Assembly (NCBI GenBank): GCA_016290325.1
Contig: JAEETL010000012.1
Location: forward strand, 1-64,000
Source of the DNA: Muribaculaceae bacterium
GTDB lineage: Bacteria; Bacteroidota; Bacteroidia; Bacteroidales; Muribaculaceae
Length of the DNA: 64,000 nucleotides
Reading direction: 5' to 3'
Shown here piece after piece: positions 42,906 to 53,001 of the stretch. A program made the translations under genes and the position numbers. The notes beneath the pieces are model-generated. The model did not search any database, was not told the DNA's origin, and saw only the letters and a list, made by a program, of their open reading frames with translations. Within the stretch, counting starts at the first letter, position 1. The number at the start of each line of letters is the position of its first letter.

Positions 42906-45900
42906 ATGAAGAAGTACAAACTCATCAACAACACGCTGGGTTGGCTGATATTTGTGATCGCAGCGGTGACCTACCTGCTCACTATCGAGCCGACGGCCAG
43001 CTTTTGGGACTGTCCCGAGTTTATCGCACAAGGTTTTAAGACCGAAATCGGTCACCCGCCTGGCAACCCGATTTTCATCCTTGCCGCCAACTTTGCCAGC
43101 AAGTTTGCCGGTGGTGACGTGATGGCAGTGGCCAAGTGTGTGAACGCGATGTCAGCGATATTCAGTGCGCTGACGATCCTGTTACTGTTCTGGTCGATTA
43201 CTCACCTGGTGAGGAAACTCATCGTGAAGGACGAGAACGTGGACAAGATGACTCTGGCCCAGTACCTGGTTGTGATGGGCAGCGGCATCTGTGGAGCGCT
43301 GGCCTACACGTGGAGCGACACGTTCTGGTACAGTGCCGTTGAGGCCGAGGTGTATGCCTTCTCATCGTTCTGCACCGCGCTGGTGTTCTGGTTGATCTTG
43401 AAGTGGGAAGACCAGGCCGATCAGCCGGGCAGCGACCGGTGGATCATTTTGATCGCGTATGTGTTTGGCGTTTCATTGGGTGTGCACCTGCTGAACTTGC
43501 TGTGCATCCCCGCCATCGCGTTGATATTTTATTATCGCCAGTGCCGCCAAAAGGGCGTTAACTCGTCGGTGAAGGGCTCATTAATCACCCTTTTGATCTC
43601 GTTTGTCATCGTGGGCCTGATCCTGTATGGCTTGGAGCCCGGATTTGTTGAGATGGGTCAGAAGTTCGACCTGTTCTTTGTGAACACGTTGGGCATGTCT
43701 TTCAACTCTGGCGTTTTGTGCTATGCCATCTTGTTGCTGGCCGTCATGGCTTGGTCGCTGTGGGAACTCTACCGCAACAAGAGCGAGATGATGATCAAGC
43801 TCTCCTTTGCCTTGGCTATCCTGTTGTCGGGCATGTTGCTGCTGGGTGACAGTTTGTTGATTCCGCTAGTGCTGTTTATCGGCCTGTGCGTTTATCTGTT
43901 CAAGTTCTGCAAGAACATCCCCGTTCGCGTGTTCACCAACATCATTTCATGCATCCTGGTGATCTTCATTGGCTTCAGCAGTTATGCGCTGATTTTGATC
44001 CGCAGCTCTCAGAACACTCCTCTTGACGAGAACTCTCCCAACAACACGTTCGCGCTGGCCAAGTACCTGAGCCGTGAACAGTATGGCGAGACCCCGCTGT
44101 TGTATGGCCGCACGCTCTACAGCGACATCATGTATCAGGAGACCGGAAACGGCACCGTGGCACCCGCTACCAAAAATGGTCCCATGCAGTATGCGCCTGA
44201 GGTGAAAACCAGCCCCGACCAGCCTGACCGCTACAAGGAGCTTGGATATAAGAAGATTTACCGCTACAGCCCGGAGCAGAACATGCTCTTCCCGCGCATC
44301 CATGACGATAAGCACGAGCGAGAGTATGTTGAGTGGCTGGGTTTGGAAGGAACCCAGGTCGAAGCTACCACGTATCTTGACCGTGACGGCAAATCGACCC
44401 GCACAGAAACAAGGTTGAAGCCCACGATGATGGAGAACCTGCGTTTCTTTGTCGATTACCAGTTGAACTACATGTACTGGCGCTATTTCATGTGGAATTT
44501 CGCCGGTCGCCAGAACGACTTGCAGGGCATGGGTGAGATTACCCACGGCAACTGGATTTCGGGTTACTCGTTCATCGACAATCCTCGCCTGGGCGACCAG
44601 AGCCTGTTGCCCGATGACCTGGGCAAGGGTAACAAGGGACACAACGTGTTCTACCTGTTGCCGCTGCTGATGGGTATCATCGGCCTGTTGTGGCAGGCCT
44701 ACCGTGGCCGCCGCGGCATTGAGCAGTTCTGGGTGATTTTCTTCCTGTTCTTCATGACGGGTATCGCCATCGTGCTGTACCTGAACCAGACGCCGAACCA
44801 GCCGCGTGAGCGTGACTATGCCTATGCAGGTTCGTTCTATGCTTACTGTATCTGGGTAGGTATGGGCGTTGCCGGCTTGTGGAGCCTCGTGATGTGGTTC
44901 TTCAAGGACAAGAAGAAAAAAGCAGCCAAGGACGGCGAGCAAATCATCGCCGAGCCAAAGAATAGTGGCGTGGCTACCGCCGTTGCCGCTGTCGCCGCTA
45001 TCATCGGTATTCTCATTCCCCTGCAGATGGTAAGCCAGACGTGGGACGACCACGACCGCAGCGGCAGAACCGCGGCCCGTGACTTCGGCCGCAACTATCT
45101 GTCGAGTGTGGCACCCAACGGTATCATCTTCTGCAACGGTGACAACGACACCTTCCCCCTGTGGTACCTGCAGGAGGTGGAGGGCTATCGCACCGATGTG
45201 CGTGCCGTCAACCTGAGTTATCTGTCGACCGACTGGTACATCAGCCAGATGCAGCGTGCCGCTTATGAGTCGGCTCCGCTGCCCATGCAGGCCGATAAGG
45301 AGACCTTTGCCTATGACAACCGTCAGTTCTGCTATTTTGTGCAGCCCGACAATACTCCTACCGAGGCATCCAAGTCGATTGCCCATGTCTATAGCAAGGA
45401 GAGCCAGAACAATCCTTACGGTATTACTGAGATCCACTATCCCAAGGTGTATATCCCCGTTGATGCCGACCAGGCCATCAAGGCTGGCGTGGTTCGTGAG
45501 GAGCAGCGCGACCTGATTGAGCCGAGCATCAATCTTGACCTGCAGCGCATGGGTTCGGGAATGACTGCCAGCCAGTTCATGTCGTTTGACATGATTGTCA
45601 ACAGCATTGCTCAAGGCTGGAATCGTCCGTGCTATTTTGCCATGACGGTACCCAGCAGCTATTATTTGGGTCTGGATCCCTACCTGCGCCTGACCGGTCT
45701 GGTTTATCAGGTGACACCTATTGCCAGTCGTGATATCACCGTATCGACCGACATCATGTATGACAATGTGGTGAATAAGTTCCTGTGGGGCGGTCTTGAC
45801 ACCGCTAAGCCCGGTGAACTCTACCTTGACGAGACCGTTAGCCGCATGGTTACCACCATGCGCAGCGCGATGCTCGACTTGGCAAGCAACCTGAGCAACG

Positions 45901-46448
45901 AGGGCACGATGGCTAAGGCTGGTGAGCTGGCTATCCCCGCCGGCATGACCCAGGAGGCCTATGTCGCTGACCGTTACAAGAAGGCTATCCACATCCTTGA
46001 CCTGATGATGGAGAAGTTGCCTACCTCTGTTTGCCCGTTTGGCGTTCAGATGGGTGAGCAAGTGGCCGATATCTATTACAACGTGGGTAAGGCCAGCGGT
46101 AACGAAGAGAGTGTGCAGAAGGGTAAGAAAATCCTGGATAGCGAGATCCTGCGCTATGCTGGTTACCTGAGATTCTACCAGTCACTTGACGCGTCAATGT
46201 ATGACCGCCTGACCAACCTGGACAAGTTCATCGACCAGCAGTACATGCTGTTTATGCTCAACGGCTATGGTGAGCGTTACGGTAATGACGCTTACCAGAA
46301 GATCATGGGTGAATTGCAGGCTAAGGGCGTGAATATGGAGCGCTTAAGGTCATATCAGCAGATGTACCAGCGCGCTCAAGCCTATCGTGAGGCCCCTCAG
46401 GAGGAAGAGCCCTCGATCAGCCTGGAGGAAGCCGTGGGCAACAACTGA
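42906..46448 (+). CDS. DUF2723 multi-pass membrane protein (GT-C-like)
   Basis: A large membrane protein of 1180 residues. The N-terminal half starts with TVEPTASFWDCPEFI-like sequence (EPTASFWDCPEF, 29-40), the DUF2723 signature, and has about ten helices. The central soluble part (about 360-560) is followed by more helices (about 580-720). A C-terminal periplasmic region contains NGDNDTFPLWYLQEVEGYRTDVR. The family has a GT-C fold like protein O-mannosyltransferases and is linked to protein O-glycosylation in Bacteroidetes, but I cannot confirm the reaction here. It is first in an operon with a deacetylase and queG. Confidence 0.88.
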   Translation: MKKYKLINNTLGWLIFVIAAVTYLLTIEPTASFWDCPEFIAQGFKTEIGHPPGNPIFILAANFASKFAGGDVMAVAKCVNAMSAIFSALTILLLFWSITHLVRKLIVKDENVDKMTLAQYLVVMGSGICGALAYTWSDTFWYSAVEAEVYAFSSFCTALVFWLILKWEDQADQPGSDRWIILIAYVFGVSLGVHLLNLLCIPAIALIFYYRQCRQKGVNSSVKGSLITLLISFVIVGLILYGLEPGFVEMGQKFDLFFVNTLGMSFNSGVLCYAILLLAVMAWSLWELYRNKSEMMIKLSFALAILLSGMLLLGDSLLIPLVLFIGLCVYLFKFCKNIPVRVFTNIISCILVIFIGFSSYALILIRSSQNTPLDENSPNNTFALAKYLSREQYGETPLLYGRTLYSDIMYQETGNGTVAPATKNGPMQYAPEVKTSPDQPDRYKELGYKKIYRYSPEQNMLFPRIHDDKHEREYVEWLGLEGTQVEATTYLDRDGKSTRTETRLKPTMMENLRFFVDYQLNYMYWRYFMWNFAGRQNDLQGMGEITHGNWISGYSFIDNPRLGDQSLLPDDLGKGNKGHNVFYLLPLLMGIIGLLWQAYRGRRGIEQFWVIFFLFFMTGIAIVLYLNQTPNQPRERDYAYAGSFYAYCIWVGMGVAGLWSLVMWFFKDKKKKAAKDGEQIIAEPKNSGVATAVAAVAAIIGILIPLQMVSQTWDDHDRSGRTAARDFGRNYLSSVAPNGIIFCNGDNDTFPLWYLQEVEGYRTDVRAVNLSYLSTDWYISQMQRAAYESAPLPMQADKETFAYDNRQFCYFVQPDNTPTEASKSIAHVYSKESQNNPYGITEIHYPKVYIPVDADQAIKAGVVREEQRDLIEPSINLDLQRMGSGMTASQFMSFDMIVNSIAQGWNRPCYFAMTVPSSYYLGLDPYLRLTGLVYQVTPIASRDITVSTDIMYDNVVNKFLWGGLDTAKPGELYLDETVSRMVTTMRSAMLDLASNLSNEGTMAKAGELAIPAGMTQEAYVADRYKKAIHILDLMMEKLPTSVCPFGVQMGEQVADIYYNVGKASGNEESVQKGKKILDSEILRYAGYLRFYQSLDASMYDRLTNLDKFIDQQYMLFMLNGYGERYGNDAYQKIMGELQAKGVNMERLRSYQQMYQRAQAYREAPQEEEPSISLEEAVGNN

Positions 46449-46479
46449 TGTCTAATCACAATCAAGAAGAATAGGCATC

Positions 46480-47097
46480 GTGTTAGTTGAGCGTCCGCCT
46501 TTATTGTACAGAATGTTATTTCCCGAGACCGTGTGGCGCATTCACAAGCGCGACCACACGGTCTACTTGACGTTTGACGATGGCCCTATCCCCGAGGTAA
46601 CCCCATGGGTGCTCGACACGCTGGACCGTTATGGCGTCAAGGCGACATTCTTCATGGTGGGAGAGAACGTGGAGCGGCATCCCGAGCTACTGGAGGAGGT
46701 GCGACGTCGTGGCCACTCAGTGGGCAACCACACGATGAGCCACTTGCAGGGCGCACATGTGGGCACCAAGCACTACTTGCACAACGTGTTCCGCGCCAAT
46801 GAACTGATTGGTAGCACATTGTTCCGCCCGCCACACGGTTTGCTGCGGTGGGGCCAGTCCAAGGTGCTGCGCTCGCGGTTCGCCATCATCATGTATGACC
46901 TGGTGACGCGTGACTATAGCCGCAAGCTCACTGGCGAACAGGTGTTGGCCAATGTCAAGCGCTATGCCCGCAACGGGTCGATTATTGTTTTCCATGACTC
47001 GCTCAAGGCCGAGAAGAATATGAAATATGCCTTGCCACGCGCTATAGAATGGCTGAAGGAGAAGGGCTATAAGTTTGATGCCATCCCCGAAATGTGA
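46480..47097 (+). CDS. polysaccharide deacetylase (NodB domain)
   Basis: A 205-residue carbohydrate esterase family 4 enzyme. It has TFDDGPIPEVTPWVLDTL with the metal-site Asp pair, GNHTMSHL with the two histidines, the RPPHG motif and the late IIVFHDS. There is no signal peptide, so it may be cytosolic or membrane-associated; the substrate is unknown. The start is GTG at 46480, giving MLVERPPLLYRMLFPE, which matches relatives as I recall them; the first ATG is at 46513. It is 31 bases after DUF2723 and 7 before queG. Confidence 0.87.
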   Translation: MLVERPPLLYRMLFPETVWRIHKRDHTVYLTFDDGPIPEVTPWVLDTLDRYGVKATFFMVGENVERHPELLEEVRRRGHSVGNHTMSHLQGAHVGTKHYLHNVFRANELIGSTLFRPPHGLLRWGQSKVLRSRFAIIMYDLVTRDYSRKLTGEQVLANVKRYARNGSIIVFHDSLKAEKNMKYALPRAIEWLKEKGYKFDAIPEM

Positions 47098-47104
47098 CAT
47101 AGCA

Positions 47105-48025
47105 ATGCAAATCAAATCCCAGGCGTTGAGTCTGGGATTTGACGCTTGTGGCTTTGCCGCTGCCGCTCTGGTTGACGATGAGGCCGAGGCCCGTTATGAC
47201 CGCTGGCTAGAACAAGGGCACAACGGCTGTATGCAGTGGGCGGCCGGTCACCGCGACCTGCGCCGCGACCCGTCGTTGCTGCTCGATGGCGCCAAGACGG
47301 TCATTTCGTTGGCACTTAACTACTATCCCGCCCAATTCCAGCCAGCTGAAACGCTTAGGGTCGCCTATTATGCCTATGGCCGCGATTACCACGAGGTGAT
47401 GAGGGAAAAATTATCCGAATTGTCTGATTTCATCGAACAAATCACCAGTTGCCCTACGCGGCCGTGTGTCGATTCGGCTCCCATTCGTGAGCGTTACTGG
47501 GCGCAGCAGTCGGGCTTAGGGTTCATTGGCCGAAATGACTGCCTTATCCTTCCGGGTAAGGGGTCATTCTTTTTCCTTGGCGAGATTGTTACCACGGCTC
47601 AACTACCCCCCGATGAGCCCTGCACCATGACTTGTGGCAGTTGCGGCAAGTGTATCGAGTCGTGCCCCTCAGGGGCATTGAGGGAAAACGGCGCTGCAGA
47701 TGCTTCGCGTTGCCTGTCGTGTCTGCTCATTGAGAATCATGACGAGGACTTGCCCTCGTGGGTGAGTGAGGTGATAGGCAATAGGGTAGTGGGGTGTGAC
47801 GAGTGCCAGTTGTGTTGTCCCCACAATGCCCATGCCGTGGCGACCACCATCGATGATTTTGATCCCACCGAGGCGGTGATGACCCTCACCCGAGAGCGTG
47901 TCGAGCAGATGACCGGAGGCGAGTTCAAGCGTACGTTTGCCCACAGTGCTATTTTGCGCCTGCGCTACAAGACCCTGCTACGTAATGCCCGTCTTGCAGT
48001 TATCGATGAAAAAACATGTAAATAA
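47105..48025 (+). CDS. queG: epoxyqueuosine reductase QueG
   Basis: Cobalamin- and Fe-S-dependent enzyme that reduces epoxyqueuosine to queuosine in tRNA, 306 residues. It has SLALNYYP, the conserved CVDSAPIRERYWAQQSGLGFIGRN, then CGSCGKCIESCPSGAL and CDECQLCCPHNA for two [4Fe-4S] clusters. The ATG at 47105 was chosen; the frame extends to 47075 but would overlap the deacetylase gene. It completes the queuosine pair with queA (28112). Last gene of its operon. Confidence 0.94.
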   Translation: MQIKSQALSLGFDACGFAAAALVDDEAEARYDRWLEQGHNGCMQWAAGHRDLRRDPSLLLDGAKTVISLALNYYPAQFQPAETLRVAYYAYGRDYHEVMREKLSELSDFIEQITSCPTRPCVDSAPIRERYWAQQSGLGFIGRNDCLILPGKGSFFFLGEIVTTAQLPPDEPCTMTCGSCGKCIESCPSGALRENGAADASRCLSCLLIENHDEDLPSWVSEVIGNRVVGCDECQLCCPHNAHAVATTIDDFDPTEAVMTLTRERVEQMTGGEFKRTFAHSAILRLRYKTLLRNARLAVIDEKTCK

Positions 48026-48059
48026 GGTGATTTTTAGGAGCTAATTCGGTTGATTGTTG

Positions 48060-48068
48060 TACTTTTGC
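48060..48068 (+). promoter_or_regulatory. promoter -7 box of the 48094 lipoprotein gene
   Basis: Reads TACTTTTGC. The expected start site near 48075 lies after the first in-frame ATG at 48073, so translation from 48094 is favoured. Confidence 0.65.
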
Positions 48069-48093
48069 AAAAATGATTAAAACAATAAGCGAG

Positions 48094-48993
48094 ATGAAGA
48101 AAGTTTTTTTTAGCACGACTATTTTTGTTGTAATGTTGTGTGTCGTCATGGGTTTTACAGCCTGCGGCAATAGCAACCGGGAAGTGTCCGAGTCAGTCAG
48201 CGTTGATGAGATTGAGCCCGATTCCAGGTTTGCAACCATCGATTCTTTGGCAGAGTTCATGGCTCAGCAATTTGCTGATAACACTTCTCTAAGTAAACTG
48301 GAGTCTAACTATCAGGCTTGTTCTGACGCCATCATGTCTTATTGGGCCTTGAATCACAAGGGTGAAGATGACCACGCGATGACTGATATCGTGTTCAATG
48401 AGTTAAAGTCTGTGGCCGACAAATTGGCTGAGGGAAGCACAACTGACATGATGGAAAGCGGTGATATCAGCAGTGCCGTTGCACATTATCTCACTGCAAA
48501 GTATTATTGTGATGACAATCGCAGTAAGCCCCTTTATCGGGCTGAGATGCGTGATTGGTTGCAGTTTGAGAATGAGTTGGCTGGCTTTTATGGTCAACTG
48601 GCTACACTGGCCAACTGGGGTGGCTCAATCGCTAAAGTCATTGCAAGTGGTTCACGTGTTTTTCTGGCCGAGAAACGTGATGATGACTATAGCCAACTCA
48701 AGAAAGGCGGCAATTTTCCCAATGGTGAGCCGATGCCTATATCTGAGGCCCGCGCTAACCTGATTCAGGAATTGGAGAGCGCGAAGAGCCTTGAAGATGA
48801 CCTGGTGAATGACGAGAATTACCGTAAGTCGCTTAAGGAAATGCGCGAAAAGGCCGACAATCTTGTCGTGCTGCTAGACAAGTGGCTCGAGTCACGTAAA
48901 AAATTGTGTGAGGCTGAGAGCATCCCCGAAGCCCATACTGCCCATTTTGTTGATAAACTGAGTCGTCACATCATGGAAATTATTGAGGGATAA
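48094..48993 (+). CDS. hypothetical lipoprotein
   Basis: A 299-residue protein I cannot assign. From the ATG at 48094 it has a lipoprotein signal (MKKVFFSTTIFVVMLCVVMGFTAC). The rest is mostly helical and acidic, with no catalytic motif visible; residues near 180-200 (VFLAEKRDDDYSQLKKG) break the helical pattern. It is transcribed alone from the promoter at 48060 and lies 40 bases before cstA. Confidence 0.72.
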   Translation: MKKVFFSTTIFVVMLCVVMGFTACGNSNREVSESVSVDEIEPDSRFATIDSLAEFMAQQFADNTSLSKLESNYQACSDAIMSYWALNHKGEDDHAMTDIVFNELKSVADKLAEGSTTDMMESGDISSAVAHYLTAKYYCDDNRSKPLYRAEMRDWLQFENELAGFYGQLATLANWGGSIAKVIASGSRVFLAEKRDDDYSQLKKGGNFPNGEPMPISEARANLIQELESAKSLEDDLVNDENYRKSLKEMREKADNLVVLLDKWLESRKKLCEAESIPEAHTAHFVDKLSRHIMEIIEG

Positions 48994-49033
48994 TAAAAAA
49001 GTAAAGGATACTATACAATTGTTTGATTTATAA

Positions 49034-50590
49034 ATGATTACATTCATCATTAGCCTTGTGGCCCTAGTTCTGGGCTATTTGATATATGGAGCTATAGTGG
49101 AGCGCGTGATGCGTCCCGACGGTCGAGAGACGCCCGCCGTGAGGCTTGCCGACGGTGTTGACTATGTGGTGCTGCCCACGTGGAAGGTCTTCATGATCCA
49201 GTTCCTGAACATTGCGGGAACGGGACCGATTTTCGGTGCTATCATGGGTATGTGGTTCGGTCCAGCGGCCTACTTGTGGATTGTGCTGGGCTGCATCTTT
49301 GCAGGTGCGGTACACGACTTCATGAGCGGCATGCTCTCGTTGCGCCATGATGGGGCTAACCTGCCGACGATGATTGGCAAGTACCTGGGTAATGGTACCA
49401 AGATCGTGATGCTTATTTTCACCGTGCTGTTGCTTATGATGGTGGGTGCCGTGTTTGTCTATAGCCCCTCGCTTATCCTCAAGGACATGTGGGGCGGTGA
49501 CGCCGCCACCATCTGGTGGATCGTGGCCATTTTTGCCTATTATGTGGTTGCCACCCTGTTACCCATCGACAAGATCATTGGCCGCATCTATCCTCTGTTT
49601 GCTATCGCCCTGCTGGTGATGGCTGCCGGCTTGCTGGTGGGACTGTTCATTAAGATGCCCCACCTGCCCGAGTTGTGGGATTTAGGAAACATGGACGCTT
49701 GGCGCCAGTCCCAAATGATTGATGGCAAGGACGTGCTGGGCGTGAGCGCCTATCTGCAGAAGAATCCCTGGTTCCCCTGCCTGTTCATCACTATCGCGTG
49801 TGGTGCGATCAGCGGTTTCCACGCCACGCAGAGTCCCTTGATGGCGCGTTGCCTGAAGAGCGAGCGTCTGGCTAGGCCGGTCTTCTATGGCGCGATGATT
49901 ACCGAGGGCCTTGTGGCACTCATCTGGGCTACCGTTTCGTCCTATTTCTTCTACTATGGTGGTTGGAAAGAGGTGGTCAGCCCCGAGGTGGTGAACCAAT
50001 TCATGGCTCAGGCGCAGCTCGCTGATGGTGAAACTTTGATTCAGTATTTTGATGCGCCTCAGTTAGTCAACTGGGTGTGCAGTAGCTGGCTTGGCATTAT
50101 TGGTGGCACGCTGGCCGTGCTGGGCGTGGTTGCTGCGCCCATCACGAGTGGCGATACGGCCTTCAGGAGCGCCCGATTGATTATTGCCGAGTCGTTGCAC
50201 TTTGAGCAAAAGAGCATGGTGCGTCGCTTGATGATCAGCGTTCCCTTGTTTGCCGCCTCGCTGTTGCTGCTCATTTGGCAAATGAACGATAAGGACGGCT
50301 TTAACGTGCTGTGGCAATACTTCGGCTGGTCCAATCAGGCCTTGTCGGTATTCACGCTGTGGATGATTACCGTTTACCTGGCCCGCAATCACAAGCCTTA
50401 CATCATTACGCTCATTCCCGCCGTGTTTATGACGGTGGTGTGCACAACGTTCCTGGTGGCTTCACCCAAAGCCTTTAACCATCCTGAGCTAACGGCGTGG
50501 GTTGGCATCGCAGTAGCCGCCATCTCCCTGATATGGTTTGGCATGTGGCTCAAGAGGGCGCGGACAATGGAGCGTCTTTTCCACGAATAA
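49034..50590 (+). CDS. cstA: CstA family carbon-starvation/peptide transporter
   Basis: Multi-pass inner-membrane protein of 518 residues with more than ten helices. It begins with ITFIISLVALVLGYLIYG and has the family core FLNIAGTGPIFGAIMGMWFGP and GCIFAGAVHDFMSGMLS, then SGFHATQSPLMARC. CstA-type proteins take up peptides or pyruvate in other bacteria. It is shorter than the E. coli protein, as is usual for Bacteroidetes members. A hairpin at 50616-50648 may end the transcript. Confidence 0.9.
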   Translation: MITFIISLVALVLGYLIYGAIVERVMRPDGRETPAVRLADGVDYVVLPTWKVFMIQFLNIAGTGPIFGAIMGMWFGPAAYLWIVLGCIFAGAVHDFMSGMLSLRHDGANLPTMIGKYLGNGTKIVMLIFTVLLLMMVGAVFVYSPSLILKDMWGGDAATIWWIVAIFAYYVVATLLPIDKIIGRIYPLFAIALLVMAAGLLVGLFIKMPHLPELWDLGNMDAWRQSQMIDGKDVLGVSAYLQKNPWFPCLFITIACGAISGFHATQSPLMARCLKSERLARPVFYGAMITEGLVALIWATVSSYFFYYGGWKEVVSPEVVNQFMAQAQLADGETLIQYFDAPQLVNWVCSSWLGIIGGTLAVLGVVAAPITSGDTAFRSARLIIAESLHFEQKSMVRRLMISVPLFAASLLLLIWQMNDKDGFNVLWQYFGWSNQALSVFTLWMITVYLARNHKPYIITLIPAVFMTVVCTTFLVASPKAFNHPELTAWVGIAVAAISLIWFGMWLKRARTMERLFHE

Positions 50591-50615
50591 ACATAAAACA
50601 CGATTAAATAATAGA

Positions 50616-50648
50616 CAAAGGCAATCAGAAGAATTCTGGTTGCCTTTG
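50616..50648 (+). terminator. hairpin after cstA, probable terminator
   Basis: A 15-bp stem with one G-U pair and a GAA loop, but only TTTGCC after it, so termination may be weak. Confidence 0.5.
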
Positions 50649-50787
50649 CCGTTGAATGGCCGTTTGGAGTATGCAGGAGCAGTAACTCTAGAGCGTGTTT
50701 AAGACTGCTGAGTCTTGAAATCTCATCTTTGACATCAATTGAGGAAAAACTTCACCCCATGCTGCGCGATAACTGAAAACTTTGTTG

Positions 50788-50796
50788 TAATTTTGT
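50788..50796 (+). promoter_or_regulatory. possible promoter -7 box of rpoN
   Basis: Reads TAATTTTGT, 29 bases before the rpoN start. No clear -33 box. Confidence 0.5.
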
Positions 50797-50824
50797 AAGT
50801 TAAAGACAAAACCTCTAGACGACG

Positions 50825-52285
50825 ATGGCAAAACAAGGACTCACACTGGAACAGAAGCAGACCCAACGTCTGGCACTGGAACAGCAACGATTGCTGGGAA
50901 TGGTGCTGGAAAAGAATGATGCTGAGATGGCCGAGTTCATTGATAATAAGGTCAATGAAATTCAGGCTCTTGAAAAGAAAAGCGATGAGAACGACGAGTA
51001 TGATAACGGCAATAACCAGGATCGCGACAGGGGAAATGACAACACCCCCGAGGCCGAAGTGAGCGCCGAAACCAGTGGTGATGACGACACGTTGGCGTGG
51101 TATCGCTACTTTGCCAACAACCGAAGCCGCGATGACGAGTACTATGCGCCGATAGCCGTGAATGAGAAGACACTGCAGGAGTATCTGACCGATCAATTGG
51201 GCGAATTGGAACTGGATGAGACCCAACAGATCATCGCCCATGCCATCGTGGGAAACATCGAGGATAATGGCTACCTGCGTCGCAGCACTGCCGAGATTGC
51301 CGATGACGTGACGTTTAACGACGGTTTTGTGGTGGATGCCCAACAAGTGGAGCAGATGCTGAAGACCGTTCAGTCGCTGGATCCTCCCGGCGTTGCGGCA
51401 CGCAACCTGAGGGAGTGCATGATGCTGCAGTTGGAACGCAAACCCCAAAGCGAAGATGTCGCGCTTGCCCTTACCATGGTCGATAAGCACTTTGACGAAA
51501 TGGGTGCCATGCGCTTTGACTCCATCGGACGCAAGATGGGTGTTCCTAAGGAAAAGCTGGAAGAAGTGTTCAAACGTCAAATCAGGAGGGGGCTGAATCC
51601 CTTCCCGGGTAACGCGTTTGAATCCCGCATGGATAGCAGCCAGCAGGTGACTCCCGACTTTGATGTGGAACTCGATGAGGATAATGACCGCTTGATTGTT
51701 ACCCTGCGCAATAATATCCCCAGCTTGCAGATCAGCGAGAGCTATGCCCTGATGAACGAGCGTTACAAGAAAACCGACTCGCTGAGCGTGAAGGAGACCA
51801 AGGAGAAGAAGCAGGTACAGGACGCTTTCCAGCGGGCAAGCATGTTCATCGAGGTGCTCAAGCAACGCCAGGAAACGCTGTTCAACACCATGAGTGCCAT
51901 TGTGAAGTGTCAGCGGGACTATTTCATGAGCGGTGATGAGCGAGACCTGAAGCCGCTGGGCCAGCAGCAGATTGCCGACATGATCGGCAAGGATGTGTCG
52001 GTGGTGTCGCGTGCCGTGAGCAACAAGTATGTGCAACTGCCGTGGGGAATCAAGAGTTTGAAGTCATTTTTCTCCGAGGATATCAATGGCGCGTCAAGAC
52101 ACGAGGTATATGATGACCTCAAAAAACTGGTTGATGCCGAGGATAAGGCTCATCCATTGAGCGATGATGCGTTGTGTGACCGCCTCAAGGAGATGGGATA
52201 CAAGCTTGAACGCCGCACCGTGGCCAAGTATCGTGATGCCCTGAAGATACCTAGCAGCACTGTCCGCCGCAAAATGGCAAAATAG
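50825..52285 (+). CDS. rpoN: RNA polymerase sigma-54 factor RpoN
   Basis: Alternative sigma factor needing AAA+ activators, 486 residues. It has a Gln/Leu-rich region I (1-45, KQTQRLALEQQRLLGMVLE), an acidic region II (about 52-95), then the core-binding and DNA-binding parts with SLDPPGVAARNLRECMMLQL. The RpoN box RRTVAKYR is near 463-470. Region I is less regular than in model proteins. No sigma-54 activator gene was seen in the window. The membrane protein, ispG and a lipoprotein gene follow closely. Confidence 0.93.
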   Translation: MAKQGLTLEQKQTQRLALEQQRLLGMVLEKNDAEMAEFIDNKVNEIQALEKKSDENDEYDNGNNQDRDRGNDNTPEAEVSAETSGDDDTLAWYRYFANNRSRDDEYYAPIAVNEKTLQEYLTDQLGELELDETQQIIAHAIVGNIEDNGYLRRSTAEIADDVTFNDGFVVDAQQVEQMLKTVQSLDPPGVAARNLRECMMLQLERKPQSEDVALALTMVDKHFDEMGAMRFDSIGRKMGVPKEKLEEVFKRQIRRGLNPFPGNAFESRMDSSQQVTPDFDVELDEDNDRLIVTLRNNIPSLQISESYALMNERYKKTDSLSVKETKEKKQVQDAFQRASMFIEVLKQRQETLFNTMSAIVKCQRDYFMSGDERDLKPLGQQQIADMIGKDVSVVSRAVSNKYVQLPWGIKSLKSFFSEDINGASRHEVYDDLKKLVDAEDKAHPLSDDALCDRLKEMGYKLERRTVAKYRDALKIPSSTVRRKMAK

Positions 52286-52331
52286 AAGTGTTAAAGATAA
52301 AAGTTAGTATTGGTCAGCAAAGAATCAAATA

Positions 52332-52976
52332 ATGCCAATCAGTAAATTCACAGTGAACAAATTCATCGCGGGCATGGCTAATTTCTTGTCCACGATATTG
52401 AGCCCGCTTCTCATGCCCACATTTGGTGTGTTTCTGCTCTTGTGGGTATCGGTGCTGTGTTTGCAGCCCACAGGCCGCCGCACGGCCTTCCTGCTGGTGT
52501 GCATGGGCATCACCTGCATCCTGCCGCTCATTTTCCTGAGCGTGATGAGGCACTTTAAGCTCATTAAGGACTTGCATGTCAATGACCGAGAACAGCGACT
52601 GATACCTTACCTGTTCACCGCACTATGCTATCTGGCCGCGGCCTATTATCTGTATTACACCCACTTCCCGTTGTGGGCAATCATGTTTATGCTGGGGTCG
52701 ATGGTCACCGTAATTGTGATGGCTATCATCAACCTGAAGTGGAAAATCAGTGCCCATATGGCAGGGATTGGTGGCATTGTCGCTCTGATCAATCAGATTC
52801 ATGTGCAGGGCTTGAGCGCGTTTGACTTGTTCTGGTTGCTGTGCATATCGGTCATTGTCACCGGTTTGCTGGGTACAGCCCGTCTAGTCCTTAAACGTCA
52901 TAATATCTGGCAAGTGCTGGCTGGCGTAATGGTGGGCTACCTGTGTGTGACATTGACCATGAAAATATTTGGATAA
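52332..52976 (+). CDS. membrane protein, possible PAP2-like
   Basis: A 214-residue protein with about six hydrophobic helices. The sequence KWKISAHMAGIGGIVALINQ near 136-155 resembles the C-terminal PAP2 phosphatase motif (SxHxxG), but the usual upstream KxxxxxxRP is not obvious. It may be a divergent lipid phosphatase or an unrelated transporter. It lies 46 bases after rpoN and 25 before ispG, so it is likely co-transcribed with isoprenoid synthesis; a polyprenyl-phosphate role is inference. Confidence 0.6.
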   Translation: MPISKFTVNKFIAGMANFLSTILSPLLMPTFGVFLLLWVSVLCLQPTGRRTAFLLVCMGITCILPLIFLSVMRHFKLIKDLHVNDREQRLIPYLFTALCYLAAAYYLYYTHFPLWAIMFMLGSMVTVIVMAIINLKWKISAHMAGIGGIVALINQIHVQGLSAFDLFWLLCISVIVTGLLGTARLVLKRHNIWQVLAGVMVGYLCVTLTMKIFG

Positions 52977-53001
52977 TTCAAGACGATTTAACTTAAACCT
53001 A

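Noticed and set aside
43947-46061. A 704-codon open frame on the minus strand
   Set aside because: It is antisense to the DUF2723 gene, has no start signals or family motifs, and has the His/Gln/Leu-rich makeup typical of shadow frames.
50735-52036. A 433-codon open frame on the minus strand
   Set aside because: Antisense to rpoN, which has clear domain signatures; composition is shadow-like.
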